Below are positions 12,091-24,378 of a stretch of DNA of 64,000 bases, in pieces; the first letter of the stretch is position 1, and each line of letters begins with the position of its first letter. The position numbers and the translations under genes were made by a program. The notes under the pieces were generated by a model. The model did not search any database and had not been told where the DNA came from. It saw only the letters and a program-made list of their open reading frames with translations. The stretch is from Buxus sempervirens (Eukaryota; Streptophyta; Magnoliopsida; Buxales; Buxaceae), in contig OX387182.1 in NCBI GenBank assembly GCA_947561395.2, positions 52,723,283-52,787,282 on the forward strand, read 5' to 3'.

Positions 12091-12852
12091 ATGCGCCATA
12101 AGAGGAGAAGGGATAGGACTCCTGCACCTGCAAGTCCTTCATTATCTTCCGGCTCTCATTACAGCCCTTCTGAGACAGAGAAACCCAATCCCTTTCAGTA
12201 TACCATCCACAGGGAGCCTTATTCTCCTGATAATTCATCGTCTGCACCTTCTCAAGCCGAGCAGATTCGGCAGCGACCCTTGATTGTTGAAAAACCGGTT
12301 GTTAAATCATGTTTAGCACCATATGGTATTGTACAGATTCTGGAAGTTGTTGGTTGGTCTGGCATTCTAGATTGGGGGGATGTTGCCAGCTCCTCGATTG
12401 TTGCTCAACTTTACACCGGATCCCGTAACTTGTCCACCCCTCCTTTTCGTGAGCCTACATTTGAGATCAAAGTGGCAGACTCTACCTATACTGTCACACC
12501 TGACTTGATAAGTGATGTAATGGGTATACCTAGATCAGAGGTCCGTTTCTTGAACCCACCAACGCAAGAGGAACTTGCTGAGGCCACTTGATGTTTGTGT
12601 GGGATTGATGCACCATGGAAAAAGACTGTGCTTCAAGCTAATCAGCTCTTCCCTAGGTATAGAATACTCCATCTCATCTTCACATTCAATGTCTATCCTA
12701 GGTGCGGTAATAAGTTCGAGCTGACCAAGGCCATGGTTTTCCTTCTCTACCGTCTCATCACTCGAACGTGCCTTTGTCTGCCCACATTCATTTGCAGACA
12801 TATATGTCAAGTTGTCCATTCATTTGGTCACAGAGCCCTTCCGTTTGCCTGT
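12091..12852 (+). pseudogene. Plant transposon-protein-like gene, 5' part, broken by LTR insertion
   Basis: An ATG at 12091 opens a frame with a Ser/Pro-rich N-terminus of about 70 residues and then a globular part with FREPTFEIKVADSTYTVTP and PWKKTVLQANQLFPRYRIL. It resembles proteins annotated as putative plant transposon protein domain (PF20167-like), whose biochemical role is unknown. The frame has a TGA at 12589-12591 but continues after it without shift to codon gcc at 12847-12849. It is then cut by LTR X; the rest of the gene resumes at 34413-34930 in matching frame (PFA before, YLMTRIG after). A TATA box at 11790 is a plausible promoter. Family assignment is by eye and moderate; the interrupted-gene reading is strong. 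Confidence 0.6.
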
Positions 12853-13465
12853 TGTAAGCACCCAAAATTTTGATCAAACCAAAAAGAAAAAAGAAGAAGA
12901 AGAGAAGAAAATAAAAAATGCACTAAAAGACAGCAGAAAAGTCAAACCCTGAGGGGACAAAAGTTGACTTTTTGATCAAATGAAAATTGGCCACCTTGCT
13001 TTATCTCAATGGATAGAGAATCCCGACACGAGTCTAACGCAATTGAGTTTGCTGGAATCGGAGTCCGGATGAAGGTTCTGCAGGCCGGTCAAACTTGAGG
13101 GGGAGCCGAAAGTTGACTTTCTGCTAAACCACGATACAGGTGCTTACCCCCATGACATTGGATATAGGATTCCGATACGGTTCTAATGCAACTGAGTTTG
13201 CTCAAATCAGAGTCCGGATGAAGGAGATATGAGCTGTCAAAGTTTCCGGACAGCAAAACCCAGAAAGCTGCACACGTGGCAAAAAGCCACACACGTGGCG
13301 AGTGGCGCAAGAAAATATCTCGAGGGGCAATCCGTAAATATCCAAACATGCAAAATATCCCAGGGTTTAAAGCAAAATTTCGCAGGGACCAAATCTGTAA
13401 ATATCTTAGAGTATCGGATGAATTTGCGAATATCCAGGGGCAAATCTGTAATTTTTTGATTTGTA

Positions 13466-13730
13466 TCCGATCGAATATGTCGGATACAAGTACCCTCGTG
13501 TATATTTGACACTATTCATCGGATACAAAGAGATCCGCCCGCGAGATTCGCGCCGATTCCCTGACAAATTTGCGGCGGCATTTAATTTTCGAAATTATTA
13601 TGTCTTGTATCCGATATTTTATGTCGGATACAAAGGAAGTGCAGTGTATCCGACATAAAATGCCGGATACAAAGGAAGTGTAGTGTATCCGACATTAGAT
13701 GCCGGATACAAAAAGTTTGCTATAAAAAGG
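13466..13730 (+). promoter_or_regulatory. GTATCCGAC palindrome cluster and TATA box of LTR X
   Basis: Modules of GTATCCGAC..GCCGGATAC type lie at 13466-13490, around 13600-13630, 13648-13670 and 13685-13710. TATAAAAAGG begins 11 bp after the last arm. Confidence 0.72.
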
Positions 13731-14737
13731 CAACAGCAACCCCATTTCGGGGGTTGGCTTCTTTTGGTGAGTTTCCACCCTTCCTTCTCGACCCCCGCTG
13801 GTCCGAATCCCCTCTCTTCCACCACTCCTTGCCTCCACAACCATCACACACCACCTTAAGCCCATTCCACCTCCTTGTTTCTCTCTTCTTCTTCTTTCTC
13901 ATCCAATCCAAAGGGGGAGAAGCTGCTGTTGGTAGGAGAAGGTGCTGCTCCAGCCGCTTCCTTTGCCTTAAGGAGGCTCCACACGTCACAAAAGGGTGCC
14001 TAATCCCCAAGGTAATGTTTCTTACGATCTTTTGTTCAATATAAGTCAAGATGAGCCTATTTTGAGCATATGTGGGTATTTTCTATGTGTAGTGTCTCTT
14101 CTCTTTGTTTTTTTCTCTTCATGTTGAATATGGAAGCCCCATGGTAAGGGGGAGATGCACGTGTGGTCCATGAGGGGTGAGGGACCGTCTAAGCATGTGT
14201 TCCATAGCCTTAATAGCATAATCTCGTTATTGATGTCCCATTTGCAAGAGGAAGCATGTTTCCTCCTATTTAGCCTTCTTTTGTACCCCATGTAAACCCC
14301 CCATATTCCCTTCTCGTGGTTGCTCTCCTCTCTCCCCATTACTACTTTTTGGTCGTCCCTGGTGGTGGTCATGAGACTTCCCTCTCGTAAGATCTAAGAG
14401 CCAAGGTTTGTGAAAGTGTGTGCATGTGTAAGCACCCATTTCGTTTATTTTGCATCACTTTTTGTGCTTACGGTGTTGAGTGAGATTAGAAACCAGAACA
14501 GGGACTCCTTGGTCCCTGTCCAATCATTGCATGGGATCCAAAGTGGAAGAGGTAAAAACAATGCCTCTTCCTTCCCCTTTTCCATGTTATAAAAATCACC
14601 AAAAGTGACCAAATTGGGGCATTCCCTCTCACCTGAACCAATGTGGGCTCATACAGGAGCCCACACCATCCCTGGAACACCCTGAGGAGCCTAAAAACCC
14701 CCAATGCAAAAATCCGAGAAAAAGGCTTCTGTGGGTT

Positions 14738-14840
14738 GATCCGGCAACTCAGGTCGGATCAACAGAAACCCATGTGTAGCCGGCTAAAGATGCCGGATAC
14801 ACTAAGCCTAGTGTGTAACCGGCATCTTAGGCCGGCTACA
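14738..14840. repeat. Second palindrome cluster in LTR X
   Basis: Inverted modules of TAGCCGGC..GCCGGCTA type and GATCCGGCA..TCGGATC type occur downstream of the X promoter. The same place in LTR X2 (49134-49276) holds TAGCCGAC..GTCGGCTA modules, so a second cluster is a regular part of this LTR type. Confidence 0.65.
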
Positions 14841-15014
14841 CTGCCAGACTGCTCTTTTGCTATCTTTGTGATAATGTGTTGCTTTTTTTGGTTTGTTTGA
14901 TCAATCCGGATGAACCAGAGGTGTTTCTGGGTGACCCGGAAACCCAAGGATGGGCCATGGACCGACTCGGTCCAAATTGATTTCCGGTGGGCCTTCCAAC
15001 GGGGCCCACCAAGC

Positions 15015-17810
15015 TGTGAGACACGGGAAAAAATCATCGGAATGATCATCCCTCCGTCAACACACGGGGCTCAACTTGAAGTTTGGGAGAGTTGCCACCA
15101 TTCAGATTTTGGGTGAGAATGGACACCAAATGATTCAATCATAAGGAAAAATAGCCAAAAAGTGCTAAAAGGCAAATTCTAGAGTAAAAATAACCCTACT
15201 TGAAAATCAAATCCAGAGATGGGTAAGGGATTAGATTATGAACGGGGGAAGGTGTTAGGCACCCCCATTCATTCATACGAGGTGGTTGCCAAGTGTTTGT
15301 TCATGCTAAGAGAAAATAGGAAGCTTGCTAAAAAATCATGAAAAGCCTTGAAAAAGGAACAAGTGTATGATATATTCACACGAAGATCCAAATGGATTTT
15401 AGATCTTCTCTTATGTCAATATCATTTCTGGAATATCATGAAAAGATGGAAATCAAAGCACAAATTGCTCAAAACCAAGTTAAAGCAAATCCGGGAAATT
15501 TGGTAAAAGTAATACCATTTGTCCTGAAATCATTCAAATCCAATTTTAAATCAAATCAAACCAAATCCATTTGAAAGATTATGGTAAATAATAGTCTCAG
15601 GCAAAATTTCAAGCAATTCCGGGTAAAAACTGAGGAGTTATGCTCCTTGTAAAGTTGCTGCTGGAGAAAATCCGAAATGACAAGTGGGCAACTTTGGAAA
15701 ATTATTTAGAAAAATCCACTTCATAGAAATCCGTGAAATTTGGTGTCAATGAAGTCTGTATGGCCATCTTTCAAAAGAAACTAGCCTCATACAAAAACTC
15801 ATTCGGATGTGCCTTGGGTGACTTCCCGAACAGGCCCCGAGGATCACAGATTTACCCAGAAAAGTGCTATTGAGCAGTTCTGAGTAAACCTGCTCTCCAT
15901 GACACAATTTAAATCAAAAAATTATGACATCAATTGGATTTAAAAAGAGACTCATAAAGGAGTGCCCAGAAACAAAAATCACTCGGATCGGATTTAAAAC
16001 GAACACATGGCGCTCCGTTGAAGTGACAAGTTCTGTATTTGAACCTGAACTGTCCAATCAACTTCGACAGAGAGGTGTCAAAAATCTGCTTGATAGAAAT
16101 TAATGAAATTTGGTGGACATAAACTAGACAGCCTCACCTTTCCCATGGCTCTGGAATCGCTCCAAAATTCATCCGGACGATGAAGTTATGAGCATCCGAA
16201 GTAAGGGTACAGGTGCTGTCAAGCTAAGCCATTTTTGAGCAAAACCAATGCAAAAATGTGACAAAGTGTGTGCAATTCGTGCAAGGTGAACACAAAACCT
16301 TTAAAAATCATCCAAATACATTCCAGAATTGATTGAGGCCATTTATTTGAGATTTATCACAATGAATGTAATAAATCCCCAAATGTGAGCCTATCCCGCC
16401 AAAATAGTGATGTATGTGCAAGTGTGAAAAACCAAACAGGATCAATAGCATGCATACATATTCATCAAAATGAGGTTCTAAAACAGCCTAGGGTTCCGTT
16501 CCATTATCGTTTCCCTCTGTTCTCTCTCCCCGTTAAGCACGGTTCTTCAAGATAATCAAGGGTACTTTGAATATGAAACGGTTTACAATCAATCAAAAGG
16601 CCTTATGCTACATAGGTTCTAGTACTAGGGTCAATCCCCAGTCTCGTTTCTCCTAGATCCTGCCTCCACGTTTTACGGCTAGGGGGAGTCTCGAGATACT
16701 TTGAGCCGGGGAAGGGTTTTCACACACAAAGAAGGCCTTATTCTACAGAAAGGTAGAAGAATAGATCTAGATCTAGGAATGTAAAGACAGAAAATAAAAG
16801 AAAAGTTTGAGGCTTACCTGGGTTCTGGATGCGATCCCGCAGCGGTTTTCTTCTTCTCTTGGAGTTCTTCTTGGCGAGAATTCAAAACAAGAGTTAATTG
16901 CCATTTGCTTAAGGAGGAGCTTCCTATTTATAGGCAAAGGCTAGGGTTAGGGTTGGTGAGAATGGTAGACACAACATAATGTCTATAGCCCACCAACCTT
17001 AACCCTAAGGCTATTTCCGAGATTTCTACTCATTTAATGAGGGATATGATGGTAAAAGTGAAAAGCTCTCGGAAAACCCTAATTTTGAGCAAAACTTATG
17101 TATCCGGTATATCAGGCCGGATACATAAGAGCCTTAAGGTATTCGGTATATAATCCTGGATACACTAAGGATTGCTTGTATCCGGTATCTTTCACCGGAT
17201 ACAAAGAAGAACACTTGTATCCGGCCTGAGTTGTCGGATACAAGGAAAAAAGCCTTTTTTCGAATTTTAACACAGGCAATACTTATTTACATGTAATATC
17301 GTTTAAGTAAATGTCCTCGTATTTTGTAATCTCCATTTACTTAAGATATTACATATAAATAAGCAAACACCCCCCCATTTGAATCCATTAAAAATAGTTC
17401 TAGATCCAAATTCCAAGTGAATAAAAAGTCAACTTTCCAGTTCTAGGCAAAATTCTGAATTTTCAGGTCTGGAAAAAAGGTTCAATATGTTAAAACCAAG
17501 GTATTCGTCAAGATTTAAAATATCAAAAAATTCATTTATGCAATAACATTGCTAAAAACCTAATTACCGGGAAAAATTATCTGGAAATCTTGCTTTAAAA
17601 AATATTTCATTTTCTGGGGTCAAAAGTCAACAAAATTCAACCGTAAAAAGTTTGACTTTGCACAAAAGAAGAACTTGGGCCTTTTCCTTTACGGCTTTGG
17701 ATTCAAATGGGTTAAGTATCTCAAACCCAATGCAAAGAATTGAAAATTCCAATAAAATATTTCTCTCCTTCAAGATTTATCAAAAATCGTGCAATTTTGG
17801 GGTGTCTACA
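15015..17810 (-). repeat. 3' LTR of copy 1 (left on the plus strand)
   Basis: 2796 bp, TGTGAGACAC..GGTGTCTACA. Palindrome cluster at 17100-17244 and TATAAATA on the minus strand at 16925-16932. The donor-like CAG-GTAAGC (minus) is at about 16818. No gene is present. Confidence 0.95.
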
Positions 17811-17830
17811 ACTGCCCCTCTTTGCTGGAG
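17811..17830 (-). other. Polypurine tract of copy 1
   Basis: On the minus strand AAAGAGGGGCAGT directly precedes the 3' LTR start TGTAGACACC. The identical element stands at 52038-52050 in copy 2. This is where plus-strand DNA synthesis is primed in LTR retrotransposons. Confidence 0.85.
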
Positions 17831-18941
17831 TTGTAGCTTAATGAACAGCAAAGAATAGACACAACTCAAAATTGCACGTTTGAAAGACACCTCATTAATT
17901 GAACTTGCTTTGGTCAAAAAAATGAGTGATAAAAAACATGGATTTGGAGACAGCCAATGAAACCCCTGTTGTGTATAGTCTGACGGGGGTGGCGTCTCTT
18001 CCTTATCTCAGATTTCTTTGAGCTCTCGTGGCTATGTAAAGAAATCTGAGACAAGCAAATTTTGAAAAGAATGTAGATTTAAAATTGACCTCTGCAAACT
18101 CAATTGCTTTTGATGTTTTTCAACAATAAGGAAGGAAATATTTTATTGAATTTTCCTGATTGATTTTCTTATTTGATTTACCTGGGTGCCATTTGATGCC
18201 CAAACTTGTGCTTGAATATTCTGCAACTTGCTTTTGCTTCTTCATCTTTTTGCTCTCTCAATAAGGATGTATGTGTCATTGCTGCCCATAGCCTGCCTTC
18301 ATTCTTTTCAACTGCCCAAGTGAATGCCTCTTCTTAATTGATGGATTTGAAAATCATGATCTGTTGATCTAACCTCATGCCCTTACAACCCATGACCTCT
18401 CATTCATGCCTTCTTACTGCTCCAGTAAAATCCTTCTTCAGAATTGGAAACCTTTGTTTAAAGGAGAAAACATGCAACTGCTTCGAAGCTTCTTTTTTTT
18501 TTTTTTTTCAAATCCGAAGACTAAGGCCTGACTGCTTCTTCCAGATGCTGTAATTTATTTCAATGAAAACCCAGAGGGAAAGGCGCTGAGCATGCCCCGG
18601 TTTTGATTGCTTGAAGTAGTATTTGCCCCTTAGCAGAGATGATCCATTTTTTTTCTTTTTTCTTTTTTTTCTTCTTTTTCTCTTTCTTTTTTTTTTTTTT
18701 TTAACCTTTGCAAAAAGAAACCCTTATAAAGGAATGCAAATACCAAAAATAGGTTTTATACTAGTGGCCTCAGAATTCTTTAATGCTTGCAAAACCAATG
18801 TTTTTATGAAAAGACATAGATGCTCATCATAGGCCAAAAATATATATTTTTTGCTTTTTTGCCTTCTTTTTGCTTTCCTTTTGCTTTTTTGCTTTTTTTT
18901 TTCCTTTTACAATGTGCTGATATATCTCTCTTCCTTTGCAG
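17831..18941. other. Non-coding segment between PPT and antisense ORF, copy 1
   Basis: No gene is seen. There are T-rich tracts at 18490-18510, 18650-18705 and 18880-18905 on the plus strand. The last runs into a good splice acceptor (ctcttcctttgcag, ending 18941) for the antisense ORF. A segment at 18765-18830 is a diverged direct copy of 19938-20005. Confidence 0.6.
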
Positions 18942-19835
18942 CTTTGGCTACTTGATCATTTGAGTCAGATTGAGGAAATCAATCGACACTTCTTCCCGAG
19001 CTTGAAAGTCCCCATCTTGATGAGCAACCGGGGGTGTCCCGATATTCCAGGGGGCAAACAGGGCTGGTTCACTTTCTTGGGTTCACTTCAGGATGACCAG
19101 GTGAGATGGCTTGGTACTTATTAGCCCAATGCAGAGACAGTGATTAGCTTTCGTGACCGCAACTTTTTGATTCTAGCTGGCCTGAGACAAGCAGTGCTGT
19201 ATCTTCCTCTGTGGGTCCTTCGTCAGTTCAGAGCGATCCAGGGGATTATCATCCCAAGTGGGTATGAGGATCATCTTGGGCCCCTTTCTCCAGCTACCAT
19301 AAAGCTGAATGCCTGGTTGATGAGGGAGTGGTCCTATGTTCGCTTCATGCGTGGCCCGGTCTTCTCAGAAGCCCATGTGAAGGATTATCTCTTCTGGATC
19401 AAGGAGCAGATACAGAGTCAGGCTCCATTACCTGAAGACCCTCCTGTAGTTTTGGCTCCCACTCATGAGGATATCTTGGAGTCTGAAAGAGCTTCCCACA
19501 AGCGACTTCAGCAGATATGGGTACGAGAGGCCCAGGAGCTTAGGATACGGGGCCTTGATATGGAAAGGCAACTTGCAGAGCAGGTATCTCGCCGTCTGGC
19601 TATGGAGAAGCAACTTGAGGAACATAGGCAGGCCCGCTGTCTTGAAGTCCGAGCATTGAGGCAGAAGCACCAGGATGCTTTAGCCAGCTTTAGGAGCATG
19701 CCGATTAGGCAGACTCTTTCAGATGAGGTTATTTCCTTCTTGAGTGATCCCGCTGCAGAGGGGGCTTCTGGAGTTATCGCAGCTCAAGCAGCTCGGATTC
19801 GGGAGCTTGAGGAGCGGCTAGGAGACAGAGATTAG
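18942..19835 (+). pseudogene. Antisense extra ORF of copy 1 (plant-mobile-domain-like), one nonsense mutation
   Basis: This frame runs opposite to gag-pol, between the integrase end and the 3' LTR. It begins after a strong acceptor-like sequence and encodes about 297 residues matching the intact frame of copy 2 (52613-53497). The N-terminal half (LWLLDHLSQIEEINRHFFP, then GSLQDDQVRW and the FRDRNFLILAGL segment) recalls the plant mobile domain; the C-terminal third is a charged coiled coil ending IRELEERLGDRD. A TAG at 19122-19124 replaces the CAG of copy 2. Extra, often antisense, ORFs in this position are known in Tat elements; their function is unknown. Confidence 0.75.
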
Positions 19836-20764
19836 CTTTATTTCCTGCACATTTTTCTTTCATACCTTTGTACGAAATTGAACTCCAATAGTGGAAAGCC
19901 AAAGTATTTAATTCAAAATAAAATTTTTATATTATTGGCCTCAGAATGCTCAGATGCTTGTAAAAACAAAGGTTTTATGAAAAGTATTTGATTTTTCATC
20001 ACTGGCAAAAGTATAATTTTTCCTTTTTATATTTTTTTTTTGTTTTTTGAAATTTGGTCCATGCACTTAATCACCTATAATTAAAGGAATTAGGACCAGG
20101 TTGAATAATAAAAAGGGTAGTCCAACAATAATGAGGGATCAGAACCGTCCATCTTAGGACCTTTAGAGTCATCCCCAAATGCCAAAACTGACCCCATTCT
20201 GCTCATGCCGACTTTGTTTCAATCTCAGATCTCTATGATCAACTCAACCTTTGATTTTTCTTCATTTTTTTTTCTTTTTGCCTTTTTTGTCAATATTGCC
20301 CCTAGCGCCAGTTACGGTTTTCACTAGGGCCGGCTTCTGTATTCCGTCGTCACCAATCTTACTCTGACATTTGAATGAACAAACTAAGATCACCGAGGGC
20401 TTAAAAATAGGACGAAATAAAGGCTAGGCTCGGTTTATGAAAGAAAGGGTATTAAAGGCCCAAAAAATTTTCAAGTGTGGAAATAGGTCAACTGGACTTA
20501 CAGTCATGATGAATTTAATCCTTTTCCCCTAAATTGCATTTTTTTGCATCTTTTTTTTACACTTGGCTTTCATTTGCCATTTTTCATTGCTTTTCCTCTT
20601 TTTTTTTTCTTAACTTTGCCCTAATTTGCTTTGCCCCAATTTGACTGTAAATCCGGTTTGGGTTTATCAAAGAAACGAACCGGCTCAATTTGGCTAGACT
20701 AGGGATTCAAATTTTGAAGGAAATAAAGAAAAATGGCCTCGGATCATTTCCTAGAAATATTCAC
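19836..20764. other. Spacer between antisense ORF and pol, copy 1
   Basis: No gene is seen. It is T-rich and has counterparts at 53498-54429 in copy 2, including the shared segment CCTAGCGCCAGTTACGG near 20304. The two coding units converge here, so 3' processing signals for both strands are expected, but I could not single one out. Confidence 0.5.
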
Positions 20765-23700
20765 TCAAGGAAAATACCTTTTTACTGCATCGGAGTTAAT
20801 TGGCTCAGGAAAATCTGACCCATCCATTTCTTTCAAGATGAGTGCACCCCCTGACAGGACCTTCTTGACGACATAAGGCCCTTCCCAATTGGGCTTAAAC
20901 TTACCACGAGGGTCTTCCAAAAATGGTAGAATTTTCTTTAGAACTAGGTTTCCTTCTTGGAAAGTTCTAGGCCTTACTTTCTTATTGTAGGCCCGGGCCA
21001 TTCTCCTTCGGTACAACTGGCCATGACATAGTGCTTTCAATCGCTTCTCTTCTATTAGGTTGAGTTGATCATGTGTTGATTGTATCCATTCGGCTTCTTC
21101 CAGTTCTGCTTCCATGAGCACTCTGAGTGATGGGATCTCTATTTCCACGGGTAAGACTGCTTCCATTCCATAGACTAGGGAATACGGGGTTGCCCCGGTT
21201 GAGGTTCGGATCGAGGTTCTGTAGGCATGTAGAGCAAGTGGCAGCATTTCATGCCAATCCTTGTAGCTCACTACCATCTTCTGGATGATTTTCTTTATGT
21301 TCTTGTTTGCTGCTTCCACTGCCCCATTCATCTTAGGCCTGTATGGAGCTGACTTATGGTGGGTGATCTGAAACTGCTCACACATTTTCTTCATGTCCTT
21401 GTTTTTAATATTTGAAGCATTGTCTGATACTATGGCACTTGGCAGTCCATAGCGACAAATGATATTGTGCTTCAAAAATTTAATAACATGGTTGCTTGTG
21501 ATGTTCGCATATGAAGCTGCTTCTACCCATTTTGTGAAGTAATCAATCGCCACCAGGATAAATCTGTGCCCGTTCGATGCCTTAGGTGAAATCATGCCGA
21601 TGACATTTATGCCCCACATAGAGAAGGGCCATGGTGATGTCATGTTGTGCAACTCACCTGGGGGTGCACGCTTATTATCTGCATATATCTGACATTGGTG
21701 ACACCTCCTGACATGTATACAGCAATCATGTTCCATGGTCGTCCAGTAATATCCCAGCCTCAAGATTTTCTTCGCAAGCATGTGACCGCTCATGTGGGGC
21801 CCACAAAATCCTCCATGTACAGTTTCAATCAGTCTTTCTGATTCAGCCTTGGCAACACATCTGAGCAGAATGTCGTTATGTGACCTCTTGTACACATGTC
21901 CACCACTTAGCAGAAATTGACCAGCCAATCTCTATATTGTCCTCTTCTCAGTAGCAGTGGCATTTTCTGGCAGACTCCGATTGTTCAAGAAATTTTTGAT
22001 ATCTTGAAACCACGGTGCTTCTTCTTTTGGTGCTCCCTCTAGAACGAGACAGTAAGCCGGTTCATCTCTGACCTCAATTTCCAGTGGTCTGATGTCTACT
22101 CCTTCTGGTATGCTGACCATTGAAGCCAATGTTGCTAGAGCATCCGCAAACTGATTCTTGGCCCTTGGCATATAGTTGAAGGAAATTCGAGTAAAATTTG
22201 TGCTTATTTCTTCAAAATACTGGTGATAGGGGATCAATTTGTGATCCTTGGTTTTCCACTCACCAGTTGTTAGGAAGATGATAAGACTCGAATCCCCGTA
22301 TACGTCAAGTTCCTCTACTCCATGATCCATGGCTGCTTGCAATCCAATTATGCATGCTTCATATTCTGCTATATTATTGGTGCACTGGAATCTCAGCTTC
22401 ACTGCAATTGGGATGTGGGACCCATCTGGCTTGACCAAAACTGCCCCTATTCCGTTTCCGTTCATATTGGCGGCCCCATCGAAGAACATCTGCCAGGAAC
22501 TCTCACTTTCCTCCTCTTCAGTAAACAGAATTGTCTCATCTGGAAAGTTGGTCTTCAGAGGTTGGTATTCTGGCAGAGGATGTGCAGCAGGTGATCAGCT
22601 ATGGCTTGACCCTTGATTGCCTTCTGGGTGATGTATGTGAGGTCAAACTCGGACAGTAGCAGTTGCCACTTTGCCGTCCTGCTAGTCAGTGCCAGTTTCT
22701 CAAATAAATACTTTAGCGGGTCCATCCGGGATATCAATAGTGTGGAGTGACTAAGGAAATAAGGCCTTAGCCTCTGAGTTGCCCACACTAAAGCACAGCA
22801 AGTCTTCTCCAATGGTGAGTATTTGGCTTCATATTCTGTGAATTTTTTACTTAGATAGTAAATGGCCCTTTATTTTCTACCCGTCTCATCATGCTGCCCC
22901 AAGACACATCCCATCGACGTTTCCAACACTGATAAGTACAGGATCAGTGGTCTTCCTGGGGTTGGTGGCACTAGCACAGGTGGGTTCAGTAAATATTCCT
23001 TGATCGTATCGAACGCCTGCTGGTAATCCTCATTCCAGACCGTCGGGTTATCTTTCCTCAGAAGTTTGAAAATTGGTTCACAGATAGCAGTGAGTTGTGC
23101 TATGAACCGGCTTATGTATTGAATTCTTCCAAGAAAGCCCCTGACCTCCTTCTCGGTTCTGGGTGCTGGCATTTCGATTATGGCCTTGGCTTTAGCCGGG
23201 TCAATTTCAATTCCTCTTCGGCTCACTATAAATCCCAGTAACTTCCTTGATGTAGCCCCAAAGACGCACTTAGCCGGGTTAAGCCGTAGACTGTACTTCC
23301 TGAGCCGATCGAACACTTTCCTCAGATTGATCAAGTGGTCCTCCTCTTTGCATGATTTGGCAATCATATCGTCCACATAGACCTCCATCTCCTTGTGGAT
23401 CATGTCATGAAATAGTGCTGTCATGGCCCGCTGATATGTTGCCCCAGCGTTCTTGAGCCCAAATGGCATGACTGTATAGTGGAATGTGCCCCAAGGCGTG
23501 ATAAATGCTGTTTTTTCTTGATCCTCCTTAGCCATTTTGATCTGATTGTACCCCGAGAAACCATCCATGAAGGAAAATAAGCTATGTACCGCAGTATTGT
23601 CCACCAAGATGTCTATGTGTGGAAGCGGAAAATCATCCTTAGGGCTTGCCTTATTCAAATCTCTATAGTCCACGCACATTCTGACTTTCCCGTCCTTCTT

Positions 23701-24378
23701 TGGTACTGGCACTATGTTTGCGAGCCACTCCGGATACGTAGAGACTGCCAGAAATCCGGCTTGGAATTGATTGATTACTTCATCTTTGACCTTTAAGGTC
23801 CATTCAGGTTTCAATCTTCTCAGCTTCTGCTTGATTGGCTTAACCCCTGGCAAAATTGGCAACTTGTGCCCCACCATGTCTGTGTCCAACCCCGGCATGT
23901 CCCGATACGACCAAGCGAACACATCCTTGTAATCTGCCAAGAACCATGACATTTCATTTTTCTGCACATCAGACAAGCATGACCCGATTTTCACAATTTT
24001 TGGGTCCTCTTTGGTCCCAAGATTTATGGATATGGTCTCCTCAATATTAGGTTGGACCCCCTTCTCATGACGTTCCAATTGGTATTCAATTTCTTTTGGA
24101 ACGTCTTCTTATTCGACCTCGGTCTCTTCTTCGATCCCCATGAGGTCAAAGTCGAGCTCGAAGTCTAAGTCATATTCAACTTGGTCCAATTCGGTCTAAC
24201 TATATGGTTCATAAGTGGTTTGGACCTTTTTGAAAAAATTAAATTTTCTAGAAAAAATAGAAAAATCTTTTTGGGTTTTTTGTGGGCCTTCTAAACATAA
24301 TTCCCCTGAAGACGAAGGCCCATTAGAACCTTCAGGGAAATGGCATTCCACTATTGGAGTTTTTTTTTGGAAGCCGCG
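20765..24378 (-). pseudogene. pol: pol of copy 1: RT, RNase H, second RNase H, integrase (defective)
   Basis: The domains are the same as in copy 2. RT has its YVDD motif, then come the gypsy RNase H, a second RNase H beginning FFDGAANMNGNGIG, and integrase with an HHCC zinc site and D,D-35-E. Compared with copy 2 the frame is broken by TAG (24196-24198), TAA (24109-24111), TAA at 22870, a one-base deletion near 22585 (gcagcagg against gcagccagg), and TAG at 21932. Two of the nonsense changes are CAG to TAG and two are GAA to TAA. It cannot yield a full polyprotein. It reads in the -1 frame relative to gag-pro, entering at an A9 run (24360-24368 on the plus strand as T). Confidence 0.93.

Noticed and set aside
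13466-13712. CRISPR-like look of spaced palindromes
   Set aside because: Repeats and spacers are irregular, both arms vary, no cas genes occur, and the context is plant LTRs.
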